Assembly: GCF_015999545.1 (NCBI RefSeq)
Contig: NZ_CP065546.1
Span: 496,001-560,000, forward strand
DNA from: Lysinibacillus sp. JNUCC-52
GTDB taxonomy: Bacteria > Bacillota > Bacilli > Bacillales_A > Planococcaceae
Direction of reading: 5' to 3'
Length of the DNA stretch: 64,000 nt
The notes under the pieces are model-generated. The model was not told the DNA's origin, ran no database searches, and worked only from the letters and a program-made list of their open reading frames with translations. Shown here in pieces: positions 6,610 through 17,066 of this stretch; the stretch's first letter is position 1, and every line of letters begins with the position of its first letter. The translations under genes were made by a program, and so were the position numbers.

Positions 6610-9315
6610 TTATTCAGCAGCTTTCGCGCGAAGAACCATTTGTAGGATACCACCGTGACGGTAGTAGTCTACTTCTACTTCTGAGTCGAAACGAGCTAAA
6701 GCTTGGAAAGTTTTAACTGTACCGTCTTCAGATTTAGCAGTAACTGTTAAGATATCACGTGGTTTTACGTTGTCAGTAATGTTTACAGAGATTTCTTCTT
6801 TACCAGTTAAACCTAGAGAATCAGCAGATTCACCGTTTAAGTATTGTAAAGGAAGAACACCCATCATTACTAAGTTAGAACGGTGGATACGCTCGTAAGA
6901 TTGTGCGATAACAGTTTTCACGCCAAGAAGGAATGTACCTTTCGCAGCCCAGTCACGAGAAGAACCCATACCGTAGTCGTTACCAGCAAGTACTACTAAG
7001 CCAGTACCTTGTTCTTGGTATTTCATACATGCGTCATAGATGTACTCTACATCGCCTGTTGGCCAGTAAGTAGTGAATCCACCTTCTGTACCAGGAGCAA
7101 CTTGGTTACGGATACGAATGTTTGCAAATGTACCACGCATCATAACTTCGTGGTTACCACGACGAGAACCGTATGAGTTGAAGTCACGGATTGCAACACC
7201 GTTTTCGATTAAATATTTACCTGCAGGTGTATCTTTACCGATTGCACCAGCTGGAGAAATATGGTCAGTTGTAATTGAGTCACCGAACTTCGCCATAATG
7301 CGTAAGCCGTCTAAGCCTTTAATAGCTTCTGGCTCTTTTGCAAGACCTTGGAAGAATGGTGGGTTTTGAATGTAAGTTGATTTGTCATCAAATGTGTATA
7401 GAGACTCAGTTGATGTTTCAATTGCATTCCATTTTTCGTTAGCTGTGAATACAGTTTCGTATTCTTTTTGGAATAATTCACGGTTAACTACAGTACCTAA
7501 TACTGCGTTAACTTCTTCAGTTGAAGGCCAGATATCAGCGAAGAATACTTCGTTACCATCTTTGTCTTTACCGAATGAATCTTTTTGTAGGTCGATATCC
7601 ACAGTACCAGCAAGTGCATAAGCAACAACAAGTGGTGGTGAAGCTAAGTAGTTAGCTTTTACAAGTGGGTGTACACGGCCTTCGAAGTTACGGTTACCAG
7701 AAAGAACAGACGTTACGAATAAGTCGTTGTCTTTGATAGCGTCTTCGATTTCAGGAAGTAATGGACCTGAGTTACCGATACATGTTGTACAGCCGTAACC
7801 TACAGTGTTGAAACCGATTTGGTCAAGGTATGTTTGTAAACCTGAATCTTCAAGGTAACCAGTTACAACTTTAGAACCTGGTGCTAAAGAAGTTTTAACC
7901 CATTTAGGTACAGTTAAGCCTTTTTCTACAGCTTTTTTCGCAACTAAACCAGCAGCGATTAATACGTATGGGTTAGATGTATTTGTACAAGAAGTGATAG
8001 CAGCGATTGCTACAGCACCTGTTGGGATTTCTACATCACCTTCAGCAAATTTAGCTACAGAAGTTTTTTCGAATTCAGCTTCTGATAAACCGAAACCTTG
8101 AGTACCTTGTGGAGCCACTACTGCTTCTTTGTAACGAGAACGCATTTGAGAAAGTGGAATTAAGTCTTGTGGACGTTTAGGACCAGAAAGGTTTGGTTCG
8201 ATTTCAGCTAAGTTTACTTCTAATACGTCAGTGTAAACTGGCTCTAATGTTGGATCAAAGAACATATGGTTAGCTTTTAAGTAAGCTTCTACAACCGCGA
8301 TGTGCTCTTCGTCACGACCAGTTAAACGCATGTAGTTTAATGATTCTTCGTCAATTGCGAAGTAACCACATGTAGCACCATATTCAGGAGCCATGTTAGA
8401 AATTGTTGCACGGTCAGCTAGTGGTAATTTAGATACGCCAGGTCCGAAGAACTCAACGAATTTACCAACTACGCCACGTTGACGTAAAACTTGTGTTACT
8501 TTTAATGCTAAGTCAGTAGCAGTAGTTCCGTTTGGAAGATCGCCAACTAATTTAACACCGATAACTTCTGGAATTGGGAAGTATGAAGGTTGACCAAGCA
8601 TACCTGCTTCAGCCTCGATACCACCAACACCCCATCCAAGAACGCCGATACCGTTGATCATTGTTGTATGTGAGTCAGTACCTACTACTGAGTCTGGGAA
8701 TGTTTCGAATGTACCGTCAGCATTTTCGTTTACGTGTACAACTGGAGCTAAATACTCTAAGTTTACTTGGTGAACGATACCAGTTGCTGGTGGTACAGCA
8801 CGGAAATTATTATAAGCTGTTTGAGCCCATTTTAAGAAGTTATAACGCTCAGCGTTACGTTCGAATTCAAGGTCCATGTTAGCTTGTAATGCAGATGCAT
8901 TACCGTATTTGTCAACTTGTACTGAGTGGTCAATTACAAGGTCAACTGGAATAGCAGGGTTGATTTTGCTTGGGTCGCCGCCCATTTCTTTCATTGCTGA
9001 ACGAAGAGATGCAAGGTCAACTACTACTGGTACACCAGTAAAGTCTTGTAATACAACGCGAGAAGGTTTGAATGGTACTTCTGCTTCTGGATCAGCACCG
9101 TTACCCCATTTTGCTAATTCGTTTACGTGTTCTTCTTTGATAACATATGCATCATATTGACGTAATACAGATTCTAATAATACTTTAATTGAGTAAGGAA
9201 GGTTTGAAACTTTTGCAACGCCAGCTTTTTCAATCGCAGCTAAGTTGTAGTAATTGTAAGTTTTACCATTAACTTCGAATGATGCGCGGCTGTTGTGTAA
9301 ATTACCTTGTGCCAT
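6610..9315 (-). CDS. acnA: Aconitate hydratase (aconitase A)
   Basis: The 901-residue enzyme matches the normal length for bacterial AcnA (CitB in Bacillus). It interconverts citrate and isocitrate in the TCA cycle with a [4Fe-4S] cluster. Visible cluster ligands are SCTNTSNP and [13 protein letters not shown]. Substrate-site motifs include [20 protein letters not shown] and, in the swivelling C-terminal domain, [17 protein letters not shown] and [21 protein letters not shown] precedes the ATG. The gene is monocistronic with its own promoter and terminator. Low-iron RNA binding is known for this family but cannot be seen here. Confidence 0.98.
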   Translation of the reverse strand: MAQGNLHNSRASFEVNGKTYNYYNLAAIEKAGVAKVSNLPYSIKVLLESVLRQYDAYVIKEEHVNELAKWGNGADPEAEVPFKPSRVVLQDFTGVPVVVDLASLRSAMKEMGGDPSKINPAIPVDLVIDHSVQVDKYGNASALQANMDLEFERNAERYNFLKWAQTAYNNFRAVPPATGIVHQVNLEYLAPVVHVNENADGTFETFPDSVVGTDSHTTMINGIGVLGWGVGGIEAEAGMLGQPSYFPIPEVIGVKLVGDLPNGTTATDLALKVTQVLRQRGVVGKFVEFFGPGVSKLPLADRATISNMAPEYGATCGYFAIDEESLNYMRLTGRDEEHIAVVEAYLKANHMFFDPTLEPVYTDVLEVNLAEIEPNLSGPKRPQDLIPLSQMRSRYKEAVVAPQGTQGFGLSEAEFEKTSVAKFAEGDVEIPTGAVAIAAITSCTNTSNPYVLIAAGLVAKKAVEKGLTVPKWVKTSLAPGSKVVTGYLEDSGLQTYLDQIGFNTVGYGCTTCIGNSGPLLPEIEDAIKDNDLFVTSVLSGNRNFEGRVHPLVKANYLASPPLVVAYALAGTVDIDLQKDSFGKDKDGNEVFFADIWPSTEEVNAVLGTVVNRELFQKEYETVFTANEKWNAIETSTESLYTFDDKSTYIQNPPFFQGLAKEPEAIKGLDGLRIMAKFGDSITTDHISPAGAIGKDTPAGKYLIENGVAIRDFNSYGSRRGNHEVMMRGTFANIRIRNQVAPGTEGGFTTYWPTGDVEYIYDACMKYQEQGTGLVVLAGNDYGMGSSRDWAAKGTFLLGVKTVIAQSYERIHRSNLVMMGVLPLQYLNGESADSLGLTGKEEISVNITDNVKPRDILTVTAKSEDGTVKTFQALARFDSEVEVDYYRHGGILQMVLRAKAAE

Positions 9316-9379
9316 TTGCGGATCCCCCTAAATATCTTTTTGAAAAGGCCTAATGTAAAGCATCTTTTCTCCAACACCC

Positions 9380-9408
9380 ATAATAGCGTATTTATATTCA
9401 TAAGTAAA
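9380..9408 (-). promoter_or_regulatory. Probable SigA promoter of acnA
   Basis: Minus-strand TTTACT (9403-9408) and TATTAT (9380-9385) are 17 bases apart, about 65 bases upstream of the acnA start. I saw no convincing CcpC dyad. Confidence 0.55.
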
Positions 9409-10122
9409 TTACATTAATATTATCTTTTTCAATAAGTATTTCTTATGACATAAAAATTATTTCGTTTATTTAACATGAATGAGCGATTTTGTGACGAAAA
9501 TGACATATTTCAGCCTAATTTATTGTGAACATTTTTCAAAAAAATATTCATCTATAGTTTTGAACAATAGTAAAATTAGTTGTTTACTATAAAAATACAA
9601 GTAATAAATTGTTATTGAACCAAATAATAGAAAAACAAATGAAGCAAGCGCGTAGTTAACCGTTCATTAGTAACGAGCGATTTCAACCTAATATGGAACT
9701 TCTACTTTTGAACGGTTGTAGTCATCGTTATTTCTGCAATTTCCATACACTCCCTACTGAGAGTAAAATCTCATCTGTCAAAGCAGTATCTCCTTCAGTC
9801 AACTCACTTACATTCTAGTTTGCTGTAAAATTTTTTCTAACTGCTAAATAGTACTTAATACATTAATGATAAAACTGTTAGTCGCCATATAAGTTTCTTT
9901 TATACAACAACATTCTCTATACTGTAATACTATTCCCCTTTACCTTTACTCGAACGTGAACGTTATAAACTTTACTGTTCAATAGCCTAGATTCTTCTTT
10001 ATTTCTCCTTTATCTTTCAAAAATGAATAGACATTCAATTTGCAATTCCATTATTATATAGTATAAATACTCTTTTTGTAGATAAAAAAGGTGTTTTAGA
10101 GAAAAAATAGTTTTTTTCAAAT
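9409..10122. other. Long AT-rich intergenic region without a recognisable gene
   Basis: About 0.7 kb separates acnA from the MBL-fold gene. On the minus strand around 9720-9890 there are broken coding-like pieces (MATNSFIINVLSTI then a stop, then more short frames). They could be a decayed small gene, but I cannot name it. No tRNA, repeat array or insertion sequence is visible. Confidence 0.5.
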
Positions 10123-10140
10123 AAGGAGGAGATTTATTTA

Positions 10141-11103
10141 ATGGAGCGAATACAAAAAATAGCACCAAACTTCTTTTGCATTGATACACATGATTTAAAT
10201 AGGAAGGAACGTACAAGCGCATATTTACTTATTGATGAAAAAATCGCATTAGTCGAGACATCTGCCAGTCCTTCAGTTCCCTATATAATAGAAGGTTTAA
10301 ATGAATTGCAAATTACACTAGAAGATATTGATTATGTTATCGTTACACATATTCACTTAGATCATGCAGGTGGTGCAGGACTTTTTCTTCAAAGTTGCCC
10401 TAATGCAAAGTTGGTCGTACACCCGCGTGGTGTTACACATATGGTTGATCCAAGTCGTCTAATTGCTAGTGCAAAGGCTGTATATGGTAATGAATTCGAG
10501 CGTCTTTTTGACCCCATCGTCCCTATTGCTCCAGAACGAATTATTGAAGCAGGACATGGAGATATATTGTCATTAGGTAATCATCAGCTTACGTTTTATC
10601 ATACGGAGGGACATGCAAAGCACCACGTATCGATGCATTATTCTGCTACAAATGGATTGTTTGTAGGCGATACTACTGGTGTCAGATATCCAGAGATGGC
10701 GGATGAAGCAATTGATTTAATCATCCCGTCAACCTCTCCAAATCAGTATGACCCTGAAACAATGGAAAAATCTATTCAGTTATACGAGGAGCTCAATGTA
10801 CAAGAATTATATTTCGGTCATTATGGAGCATATCAAAACCCAACTGAAGCTTATCGCCAAGTTCGCTATTGGACTCCATTGTTTTTAGCTGAAGGTGAAA
10901 AGGCACGAGCAGCATCTGATATAGTCGAAGAACAAGTAAAGTTGCTAGATAAAGGATTACAAACATTATTGCATCATTTTCTACAAGAAAATGGTATATC
11001 AAAAAACCATCCAGTCTATCAAACAATTCCTTTTGATACAATCGTGTCCGCAATGGGCATTCTTGATTACTTAGCAAAAAAAGAAAAGCATCTCGTAAAA
11101 TAA
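10141..11103 (+). CDS. MBL-fold metallo-hydrolase
   Basis: The protein has 320 residues. THIHLDHAGGAG (about 69-80) is the HxHxDH zinc motif. Later His residues in YHTEGHAKHHVS (about 155-166), the Asp in FVGDTTGV and the His in YFGHYGA complete a two-metal site. The C-terminal 90 residues are helical. The substrate is unknown; related proteins include glyoxalase II-like thioesterases and quorum-signal lactonases. ATAAGGAGGAG precedes the ATG, and a terminator follows. Confidence 0.88.
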   Translation: MERIQKIAPNFFCIDTHDLNRKERTSAYLLIDEKIALVETSASPSVPYIIEGLNELQITLEDIDYVIVTHIHLDHAGGAGLFLQSCPNAKLVVHPRGVTHMVDPSRLIASAKAVYGNEFERLFDPIVPIAPERIIEAGHGDILSLGNHQLTFYHTEGHAKHHVSMHYSATNGLFVGDTTGVRYPEMADEAIDLIIPSTSPNQYDPETMEKSIQLYEELNVQELYFGHYGAYQNPTEAYRQVRYWTPLFLAEGEKARAASDIVEEQVKLLDKGLQTLLHHFLQENGISKNHPVYQTIPFDTIVSAMGILDYLAKKEKHLVK

Positions 11104-11113
11104 GCAATTATAA

Positions 11114-11160
11114 TCTGCAATGTTTCTCCAGGCTAATTGGAGAAATTTTGTAGATTTTTT
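11114..11160. terminator. Intrinsic terminator between MBL gene and ligD
   Basis: A 17-base imperfect stem, TCTGCAATGTTTCTCCA against TGGAGAAATTTTGTAGA, has a 7-base loop and is followed by T6. It serves the plus-strand gene and may also receive ligD. Confidence 0.75.
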
Positions 11161-11168
11161 TACGACTG

Positions 11169-12995
11169 TCATTGATTAGTTAAATGCTGGAGCACAGCTT
11201 GAAAATCCTGTTCCTCCCCTATTGCTTCAAAATTTCTAAAAGGATTACCAACCCGTTTAATTCGCTCAATGACAGTAGGTATTGTAAAAAGTTCTGGTCG
11301 AAGCTGTTCATTTACTTCATCCCAATATAACGGTGTCGCTACTAAGCCCATTGGATTACCGCGAGTGGAAAATGGTGAAATAATCGTCTTTCCTTCCGCA
11401 TGTTGTACATAGTCTAAATACAATCGGTCATTTCTATTTTTCTTTAACCGCTCAATTGTATATAATCCCGTTTTTTGCTCGCATAAAAAACGACATACAA
11501 ACTCTGTAAATTGCCGAACTTGCTCATATGAAAAAGTATTATACGGTAAAGGTATATAAACTTGTAGGCCTTTGCCCCCTGAAGTTTTAACAAATGATTG
11601 TAACTTAAAATAATCAAATATTTCTTTTAGGTGGCGTGCAGCACTTATGGCAAGTGAAAATGCTTCTACATTAGGTGGATCTAAATCGAAAACAATTTCT
11701 GTCGGCTTATCAGTATCAATTGTTTGAAAGGGAATGTGAATTTCTAACGCAAGCTGATTTCCTAGCCACAATAATGTCTCAAGATTGTTGCATAAAATCC
11801 CATGATGTTCACTAACTTTCTCTGTTGCAACAAACTCTGGGAGATTATCAGGACTGCTTTTTTGATAAAAGCTCTCTCCTGACACGCCATGAGGAAAGCG
11901 GATTAATGTAACTGGTCGTTGACGCAAAAAAGGCAATATTAACGGTGATATGAATTGTAAATAGTGCAAATAGCTATCTTTTGTAATACCGATTTCTGGC
12001 CATACAGGCTTGTTTGGATGTGTTACTTGTACACTTTCAGGTATCGGCATAAGTTGTCGATGCATTTGTTGCCAATTACATTCCTGTGGATCCATCTCTA
12101 ATCGAAAAGCATGAAATCGTGGCTCTCTTAACTTTTTGCCATCAAAATCTATACAGGCAATATCAACACAGATAGATGGCTCTAATTCCCATGTTTCATT
12201 TTGTTTAATACCATTTGCTTTAAAAAATGCTATTAGTGTGTTTAATTCGTCATTTTTCATGCCATGTCTAAAAACAACCACTACTGTTAATTCACCCTGT
12301 CGATAAACACAACCTTGAAAATAACCATTTCCTTTATCATATTTCGTGACAATGACCGTAACCATTCTCCAATTTTTTATCTTCATCCATTGATTCGTGC
12401 GTACATTTTCCTGCCACTTACTTGTTTTTTTCTTTGCAATAAGACCTTCGCCATTATAGGTAGTTATCAAATGCCATATCGCTGAGGTGTCCTCAAAAAC
12501 ATCGATTGCTTGCAGGCGTCGATTATCTTCATAATTAATAGTAGTCGGCAACTTCAATTTCGTAAAAAGTGTCGTTAGTTGCTGTTTACGTGTTTTTAAA
12601 TATCGATTCGCTTGACTTTCACCTTTAAATTGCAGTAAATCAAATACAACATAATGACATGGAAATGATTTTGCATGTGCAGCAATCACTTCTTTATTTT
12701 GCATTCTCCCTCTTTGTTGGACAATTGAGAATTCACTTTTATAGTTGTTCATTAAAAATACTAGCTCACCATCAAATGTTAAGGGTAAATATGCTTTTAT
12801 TTTTTTGTAAAGATCTTTGCAATACGCAATAATCTCTGGGAATAACTGATTAAGTACATTCCCATTTCTACTGATTAAAATAGGTTCTTCTTCGGTCCAC
12901 TGTATAATACAACGAAAACCATCGTACTTTGCTTCATAAAACCATTCTTCTCCTTTTGGCGGTTCGATTGCTTCTGTTAATAACATTGGTTTCAT
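11169..12995 (-). CDS. ligD: ATP-dependent DNA ligase D (ligase + polymerase)
   Basis: The protein has about 608 residues. The N-terminal ATP-dependent ligase domain (about 1-300) has the lysine-adenylation motif EAKYDGFR (Lys about 23) and EGLIAKKK. The C-terminal LigD polymerase/primase domain (about 320-605) has HGVSGESFYQK, the metal-binding VFDLDPP and KTSGGKGLQVYIPL. There is no 3'-phosphoesterase domain, as in Bacillus LigD. The ATG at 12995 is chosen because AGTAGGTG precedes it; the upstream GTG lies inside that site. With the divergent Ku gene it makes the two-protein NHEJ system for double-strand breaks, used mainly in spores and stationary cells in Bacillus. Confidence 0.96.
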   Translation of the reverse strand: MKPMLLTEAIEPPKGEEWFYEAKYDGFRCIIQWTEEEPILISRNGNVLNQLFPEIIAYCKDLYKKIKAYLPLTFDGELVFLMNNYKSEFSIVQQRGRMQNKEVIAAHAKSFPCHYVVFDLLQFKGESQANRYLKTRKQQLTTLFTKLKLPTTINYEDNRRLQAIDVFEDTSAIWHLITTYNGEGLIAKKKTSKWQENVRTNQWMKIKNWRMVTVIVTKYDKGNGYFQGCVYRQGELTVVVVFRHGMKNDELNTLIAFFKANGIKQNETWELEPSICVDIACIDFDGKKLREPRFHAFRLEMDPQECNWQQMHRQLMPIPESVQVTHPNKPVWPEIGITKDSYLHYLQFISPLILPFLRQRPVTLIRFPHGVSGESFYQKSSPDNLPEFVATEKVSEHHGILCNNLETLLWLGNQLALEIHIPFQTIDTDKPTEIVFDLDPPNVEAFSLAISAARHLKEIFDYFKLQSFVKTSGGKGLQVYIPLPYNTFSYEQVRQFTEFVCRFLCEQKTGLYTIERLKKNRNDRLYLDYVQHAEGKTIISPFSTRGNPMGLVATPLYWDEVNEQLRPELFTIPTVIERIKRVGNPFRNFEAIGEEQDFQAVLQHLTNQ

Positions 12996-13094
12996 AATGC
13001 ACACCTACTTTCTTTTCGTTCTGATTGACGATTTGTATTTAGCATACATAAAAATCATCAAAATATAACATAGTAAGAAAAACGAGGTGACAAC

Positions 13095-13913
13095 ATGCAT
13101 ACAGTTTGGAAAGGCAGTATATCGTTTGGACTTGTCAACATTCCTGTAAAATTACATGCAGCAACAGAAAATAAAGACATCAAATTACGACAGCTTCATA
13201 AAGAATGCCATACACCTATTAGCTATAAAAAAGTATGTGAGGGCTGCAACCAAGAGGTTACAGATGAAAATATAGTGAAAGCATATGAATATGCAAAAAA
13301 TAAATTTGTCGTTCTTGATGAAGAGGAAATAGAAAACTTACGTAAAGAAAATGAAGATAAGGCAGTTGAAATTATTGATTTTGTTAAATTAGGTGAAATT
13401 GATCCTATTTATTTTGAACGTACTTATTTTTTATCACCTGATACAACGGGCAGTAAGGCATATGCTCTATTGCGACAAACATTAGAGGAATCAGGTAAAA
13501 TCGGTGTAGCTAAAATTATCATTCGTTCAAAGGAACAGCTTGCAATTGTTCGGGTCTATCAAAATGCGCTCGTGATGGAAACAATCCATTTTCCTGATGA
13601 AGTACGCAGTGTGCAAGACGTTCCCAATATTCCGAGCGAGCCAACTATTGTTCAAAAGGAATTGGACGCTGCACTCATGCTAGTCGACCAATTAACAACT
13701 GTCTTTAATCCAGAAAAATATACAGATGAATATCGTAATGCTTTAATGGAACTTATAGAGGAAAAGAAAGCAACAAGTTCAGTTTCTGCAAGCGATAAAC
13801 GTCCTTTACCCGATAATGTCACCGATTTAATGTCAGCACTCCAAGCTTCTTTAGATAAAACAAAAAAACCAGCAACAAGAAAAAGAGCAACCAAAGCGAA
13901 GAAAAACGCGTAA
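13095..13913 (+). CDS. ku: Non-homologous end-joining protein Ku
   Basis: The 272-residue protein opens with MHTVWKGSISFGLVNIPVKL, the invariant start of bacterial Ku. A C...C...CEGC region (about 39-52) and the central DNA-encircling core with YFLSPDTTGSKAYALL follow. The tail is rich in Lys/Arg (about 250-272), typical of Ku C-termini that bind DNA and recruit LigD. GAGGTGA precedes the ATG. It is divergent from ligD across 99 bases that probably hold both promoters; no clear SigG motif was found. A terminator follows. Confidence 0.97.
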   Translation: MHTVWKGSISFGLVNIPVKLHAATENKDIKLRQLHKECHTPISYKKVCEGCNQEVTDENIVKAYEYAKNKFVVLDEEEIENLRKENEDKAVEIIDFVKLGEIDPIYFERTYFLSPDTTGSKAYALLRQTLEESGKIGVAKIIIRSKEQLAIVRVYQNALVMETIHFPDEVRSVQDVPNIPSEPTIVQKELDAALMLVDQLTTVFNPEKYTDEYRNALMELIEEKKATSSVSASDKRPLPDNVTDLMSALQASLDKTKKPATRKRATKAKKNA

Positions 13914-13927
13914 TGGCGTTTTGAAAA

Positions 13928-13957
13928 GGCATCGAAAATTACTCTCGATGCCTTTCT
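13928..13957 (+). terminator. Intrinsic terminator after ku
   Basis: GGCATCGA/TCGATGCC with a 9-base loop, followed by TTTCTT. Confidence 0.85.
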
Positions 13958-14057
13958 TATGCGTCTATCTATACGTAAATAATGTTATAAAATTACAATT
14001 AATAAAACATACGTTTGCTATTCGTGATATACTAACATGGAAGAAAGGAGTGCAGAA

Positions 14058-15095
14058 ATGTCCAACATACATATTGAAGAACGAATGAAACATTACCATG
14101 TCCAAGGGTTAAGTTATTTGCTAATTGAAAATGGCCAAATCAGTAAATTGGCACATCACGGCACACTAGAAGCAGGAACCAATCATCAAGTAAATGCCCG
14201 TTCCGTATTTAATGCATGCTCAATAAGTAAATTTTTAACTAGCATGTTAGTAATGAAATTAGTAGAACAACGTTATTTGAATTTAGATGAGGATGTTAAT
14301 AAGAAACTAACTTCGTGGAAAGTACCTGAGAGTGCATTCACAAAGCATAAAAAAGTGACATTACGTAACTTACTTTGCCACCAATCAGGGATTATTGACC
14401 CTATTGATAGTTTCCCACCTTTACATGCTCCTCGAGAAAGCTTTTCAATGGTTGACTTGTTAAATGGGAAAACGCCTTATTGTCCAAGTGCAATTGAGGT
14501 GTCAAATGAGCCTTGGCATGAATTTCATTACTCTGATGCTGGTTTTTGTATTATTCAGCTGTTAATTGAAGACGTTATGCAACAATCATTCGATGCTATT
14601 ATAGATGAACTTATTTTTAAAGCGTTAAACATGGAAAATAGCTCTTTTCTATCGTCTATTAGAAAATCTTCCGAAAACACATTCGCTTGTGGTCATCATC
14701 AAAATGGCGAATTAGTGGCAGGCAACTATCCAATATATCCTTATCCTGCTGCTTGTGGCTTATGGACCTCCCCCACTGACTTAGCGAAATTACTGCTAGA
14801 ATTTATAAATGCTATAAAGGGGTCTAGTAAAGTTGGTATCTCTGCAAAGCTGGCCCAACAGTTTCTTCAACCACAAGGCGGCAAGGCATGGACTGGTTTA
14901 GGTATATTTCTTGATGAAACAGAACATGAAGTTGAAATTTCCTCACTTGGTTGGGGAGTTGGATTTCAATGCATGCTCGTTGCCTATCCGTATTTAGAAA
15001 AGGGATTTATTGTTATGACGAATACCGATTTAGGTGTTCATCAAATGAAAGGAATTATTGGTGAACTATATCAATCGTTCATGACTTCTACATGA
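14058..15095 (+). CDS. Serine hydrolase of the beta-lactamase (class C/penicillin-binding) fold
   Basis: The protein has 345 residues. SISK (about 55-58) is the Ser-x-x-Lys nucleophile motif, and HYSDAGF near 160 supplies the catalytic Tyr in the Y-x-N/Y-S-x position. There is no signal peptide, so it is probably a cytoplasmic esterase or peptidase-like enzyme rather than a resistance lactamase. The ATG at 14058 is chosen because AGAAAGGAG precedes it; the longer frame starts inside that site. It converges on the MATE gene and shares a terminator with it. Confidence 0.85.
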   Translation: MSNIHIEERMKHYHVQGLSYLLIENGQISKLAHHGTLEAGTNHQVNARSVFNACSISKFLTSMLVMKLVEQRYLNLDEDVNKKLTSWKVPESAFTKHKKVTLRNLLCHQSGIIDPIDSFPPLHAPRESFSMVDLLNGKTPYCPSAIEVSNEPWHEFHYSDAGFCIIQLLIEDVMQQSFDAIIDELIFKALNMENSSFLSSIRKSSENTFACGHHQNGELVAGNYPIYPYPAACGLWTSPTDLAKLLLEFINAIKGSSKVGISAKLAQQFLQPQGGKAWTGLGIFLDETEHEVEISSLGWGVGFQCMLVAYPYLEKGFIVMTNTDLGVHQMKGIIGELYQSFMTST

Positions 15096-15128
15096 AAGAG
15101 CATGTTAGCCAATTCTTGCTCTTTCATT
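15092..15128. terminator. Bidirectional terminator between serine hydrolase and MATE genes
   Basis: ATGAAAGAGCA (15092-15102) pairs perfectly with TGCTCTTTCAT (15118-15128), and T-rich sequence follows. The stop codon of the hydrolase gene lies inside the stem. Confidence 0.8.
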
Positions 15129-15136
15129 TTCTATCA

Positions 15137-16486
15137 TTAGTCAAATTGCAGTTCTTCTATATTAACCGTTAATTTATTGCGCAAAACATATAAAACGCTT
15201 ATGCCAATTAAGAAAGTAAGGAAATCCCCTATAAAAATGGACCAAATAATTCCATGGAATCCTGCGATACTACTCATAATAAATAAAATTGGTATCATGA
15301 TGAGACCCTGTGTAAGGGACATAATCATCGCTGCTTTTCCTTGCCCAGTCGCTTGGAAAATTCCAATGATAAGGAAGGTAAAACCAGTGACGAATAATGA
15401 AAGGAAAATTACTTTAATAACATAACTTCCTAATTCAATTAACTGTGGATCTGTCGTAAAAATACCAACTAAGTGATTACCTGTTAAAAATACAAGAATC
15501 GCAAACATTGCTGCTAGTATCGCTACTGTCATACTCGTAAATTTTATCGTTGATTTCATACGTTTTCTATTTGATGTAAAATTGTAGGCAATCAGTGGGA
15601 CAACACCTTCACAAAGTCCCATAATAATGAGTTCTGGAAATTGCAAAATACGTTGTGAAATACCGTAAGAAGCAACTGCCGCATCTCCATAACTAGCAGC
15701 AAAATTGTTGAACACCAATGCTGTTAATCCCATTAAAGCACTCATTAGCGCAATTGGAATACCAATTTTCAACACTTCAAATACGACTGATTTTTCAATT
15801 TTAAAATATTTCATTGATAAAGTTAAATACTCACTTTTACGGATTATATGCCAGCTATAATAAATAACAGCTCCGATATTACCAATAAGTGTCGCTAATG
15901 CAACACCTGGAACACCCCAATGGCAAGCGAAAATAAAAATGGGATCTAAAATTAAATTAATACCTACACTTATAAACATTCCGACCATGGATACAATTGC
16001 TGAACCTTCAGCACGTACAATTTGCTCCAATGAAAAGTTTAATATAATAAATGGCGAACCTATTAGCATCACTAAAATATATTGCTTTGTATAGTCAAAA
16101 GCCGCTGCACTGGCACCTAGCCCTGTTGTAATGCTATTAGTAGCTAAAATTCCTACTAGCATGGCGATAATTCCTAAAGCAATAGAGGCATAAAATGAAA
16201 AAGAAGATACTTCTTTTATTTGTTCTCGCTTTTTTTCTCCGAGCAATCGTGAAATAAATGTACCGCCCCCTACGCCAATTAAATTCCCAAGGGCCATTAA
16301 CACTGCAAGGATAGGAATTGTCAGTGTGATGGCAGTCATCATAACCGAGTCGTGAAGTAAGCCGATAAAATAGGCATTTAATATTGTATAAATGACGCTA
16401 ACAGACATACCGAGCATCATTGGTAATGAGAAATGCGCCACAGCCTTAGCTATAGGTGCTTTCTCAAAATAATATGTGTTCTCCAT
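15137..16486 (-). CDS. MATE family multidrug efflux transporter
   Basis: The 449-residue polytopic membrane protein has about 12 helices in two related halves. MATE features include the N-terminal PIAKAVAHFSLPMMLGMSVSVIY, the LNAYFIG helix, GVGGGTFISRLLGEKKR after helix 2, and the second-half LMSALMGLTALVFNNFAASYG. Such proteins export cationic drugs or metabolites by Na+ or H+ antiport. It lies downstream of a MarR regulator with a matching operator in the gap, so drug-inducible control is likely. Confidence 0.93.
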   Translation of the reverse strand: MENTYYFEKAPIAKAVAHFSLPMMLGMSVSVIYTILNAYFIGLLHDSVMMTAITLTIPILAVLMALGNLIGVGGGTFISRLLGEKKREQIKEVSSFSFYASIALGIIAMLVGILATNSITTGLGASAAAFDYTKQYILVMLIGSPFIILNFSLEQIVRAEGSAIVSMVGMFISVGINLILDPIFIFACHWGVPGVALATLIGNIGAVIYYSWHIIRKSEYLTLSMKYFKIEKSVVFEVLKIGIPIALMSALMGLTALVFNNFAASYGDAAVASYGISQRILQFPELIIMGLCEGVVPLIAYNFTSNRKRMKSTIKFTSMTVAILAAMFAILVFLTGNHLVGIFTTDPQLIELGSYVIKVIFLSLFVTGFTFLIIGIFQATGQGKAAMIMSLTQGLIMIPILFIMSSIAGFHGIIWSIFIGDFLTFLIGISVLYVLRNKLTVNIEELQFD

Positions 16487-16511
16487 ATAAAATTCTCCTT
16501 TTTAATAAAAC

Positions 16512-16525
16512 GTTAGATATCTAAC
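16512..16525. promoter_or_regulatory. MarR operator 1, between marR and MATE genes
   Basis: GTTAGATATCTAAC is a perfect 14-base palindrome with the same GTTAGA/TCTAAC half-sites as the two copies upstream of the MarR gene. It sits 25 bases ahead of the MATE start codon. Confidence 0.75.
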
Positions 16526-16559
16526 TAAATAAGTAGAAGAACTGAATCAATCAGCCTTC

Positions 16560-16982
16560 TTAATCTAAGTTTTTAATTATGCGGTTTAACAAAACTATAA
16601 GCTGTTCTTTTTCTTCTTTTGAGAAGCCTTTTGTCATTTCGTCATCTAATTCTTCAAAAAACAATTGAAAATCCTTAACAATCGCGATGCCCTTTGGAAG
16701 CGGTCGAATTATTTTACGACGCTCATCTGTTAAATCTGTTTTACGTTCAACTAAACCTTTTTTCTCCAGGTTCGTTACGATGCTTGAAATAGAAGAGCCT
16801 CTACGTTGGAAGACGTTCTCCATATGTTTTTGCGTTATGCCCTCTTCCATATGGGAGACTAAGTAATCTAGAGCATGCCCCTGTTCAATCGTAATGTCAT
16901 AAGATTCGAGCTTTTTGTCACCGCGCTGCTTCATTTGATGACCAATCATACGAATTTGAAATTGATAATTGACTTCTTTCAT
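16560..16982 (-). CDS. MarR family transcriptional regulator
   Basis: It has about 140 residues. The winged helix contains LDYLVSHMEEGITQKHMENVF and the recognition helix QRRGSSISSIVTNLEKKGLVERK, then the wing DLTDERRKIIRPLPKG. The ATG at 16982 is taken because GGAAGGTGAG lies directly before it; the GTG start falls in that site. It heads an operon with the MATE pump, and three copies of one palindrome surround it, which strongly suggests autorepression relieved by the pump's substrates. Confidence 0.93.
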   Translation of the reverse strand: MKEVNYQFQIRMIGHQMKQRGDKKLESYDITIEQGHALDYLVSHMEEGITQKHMENVFQRRGSSISSIVTNLEKKGLVERKTDLTDERRKIIRPLPKGIAIVKDFQLFFEELDDEMTKGFSKEEKEQLIVLLNRIIKNLD

Positions 16983-17012
16983 CGTCTCACCTTCCACAAT
17001 TAGAATTTCTTT

Positions 17013-17032
17013 TTAGTTAGATTTCTAACTAA
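17013..17032. promoter_or_regulatory. MarR operator 2
   Basis: TTAGTTAGA-TT-TCTAACTAA is a perfect 9-bp inverted repeat, 31 bases upstream of the MarR start codon. Confidence 0.8.
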
Positions 17033-17066
17033 TAATAAAATATCGATCTTTAGAAGTCAATCATTT

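Noticed and set aside
7073-9160. Several plus-strand reading frames inside acnA
   Set aside because: They are shadows of a highly conserved gene on the other strand, without ribosome sites.
9430-9470. CcpC-type dyad upstream of acnA
   Set aside because: ATAA and TTAT pieces occur, but not with the right spacing or position to the promoter.
13005-13094. SigG-type promoter between ligD and ku
   Set aside because: AT-rich sequence offers partial matches only; no pair of elements at correct spacing.
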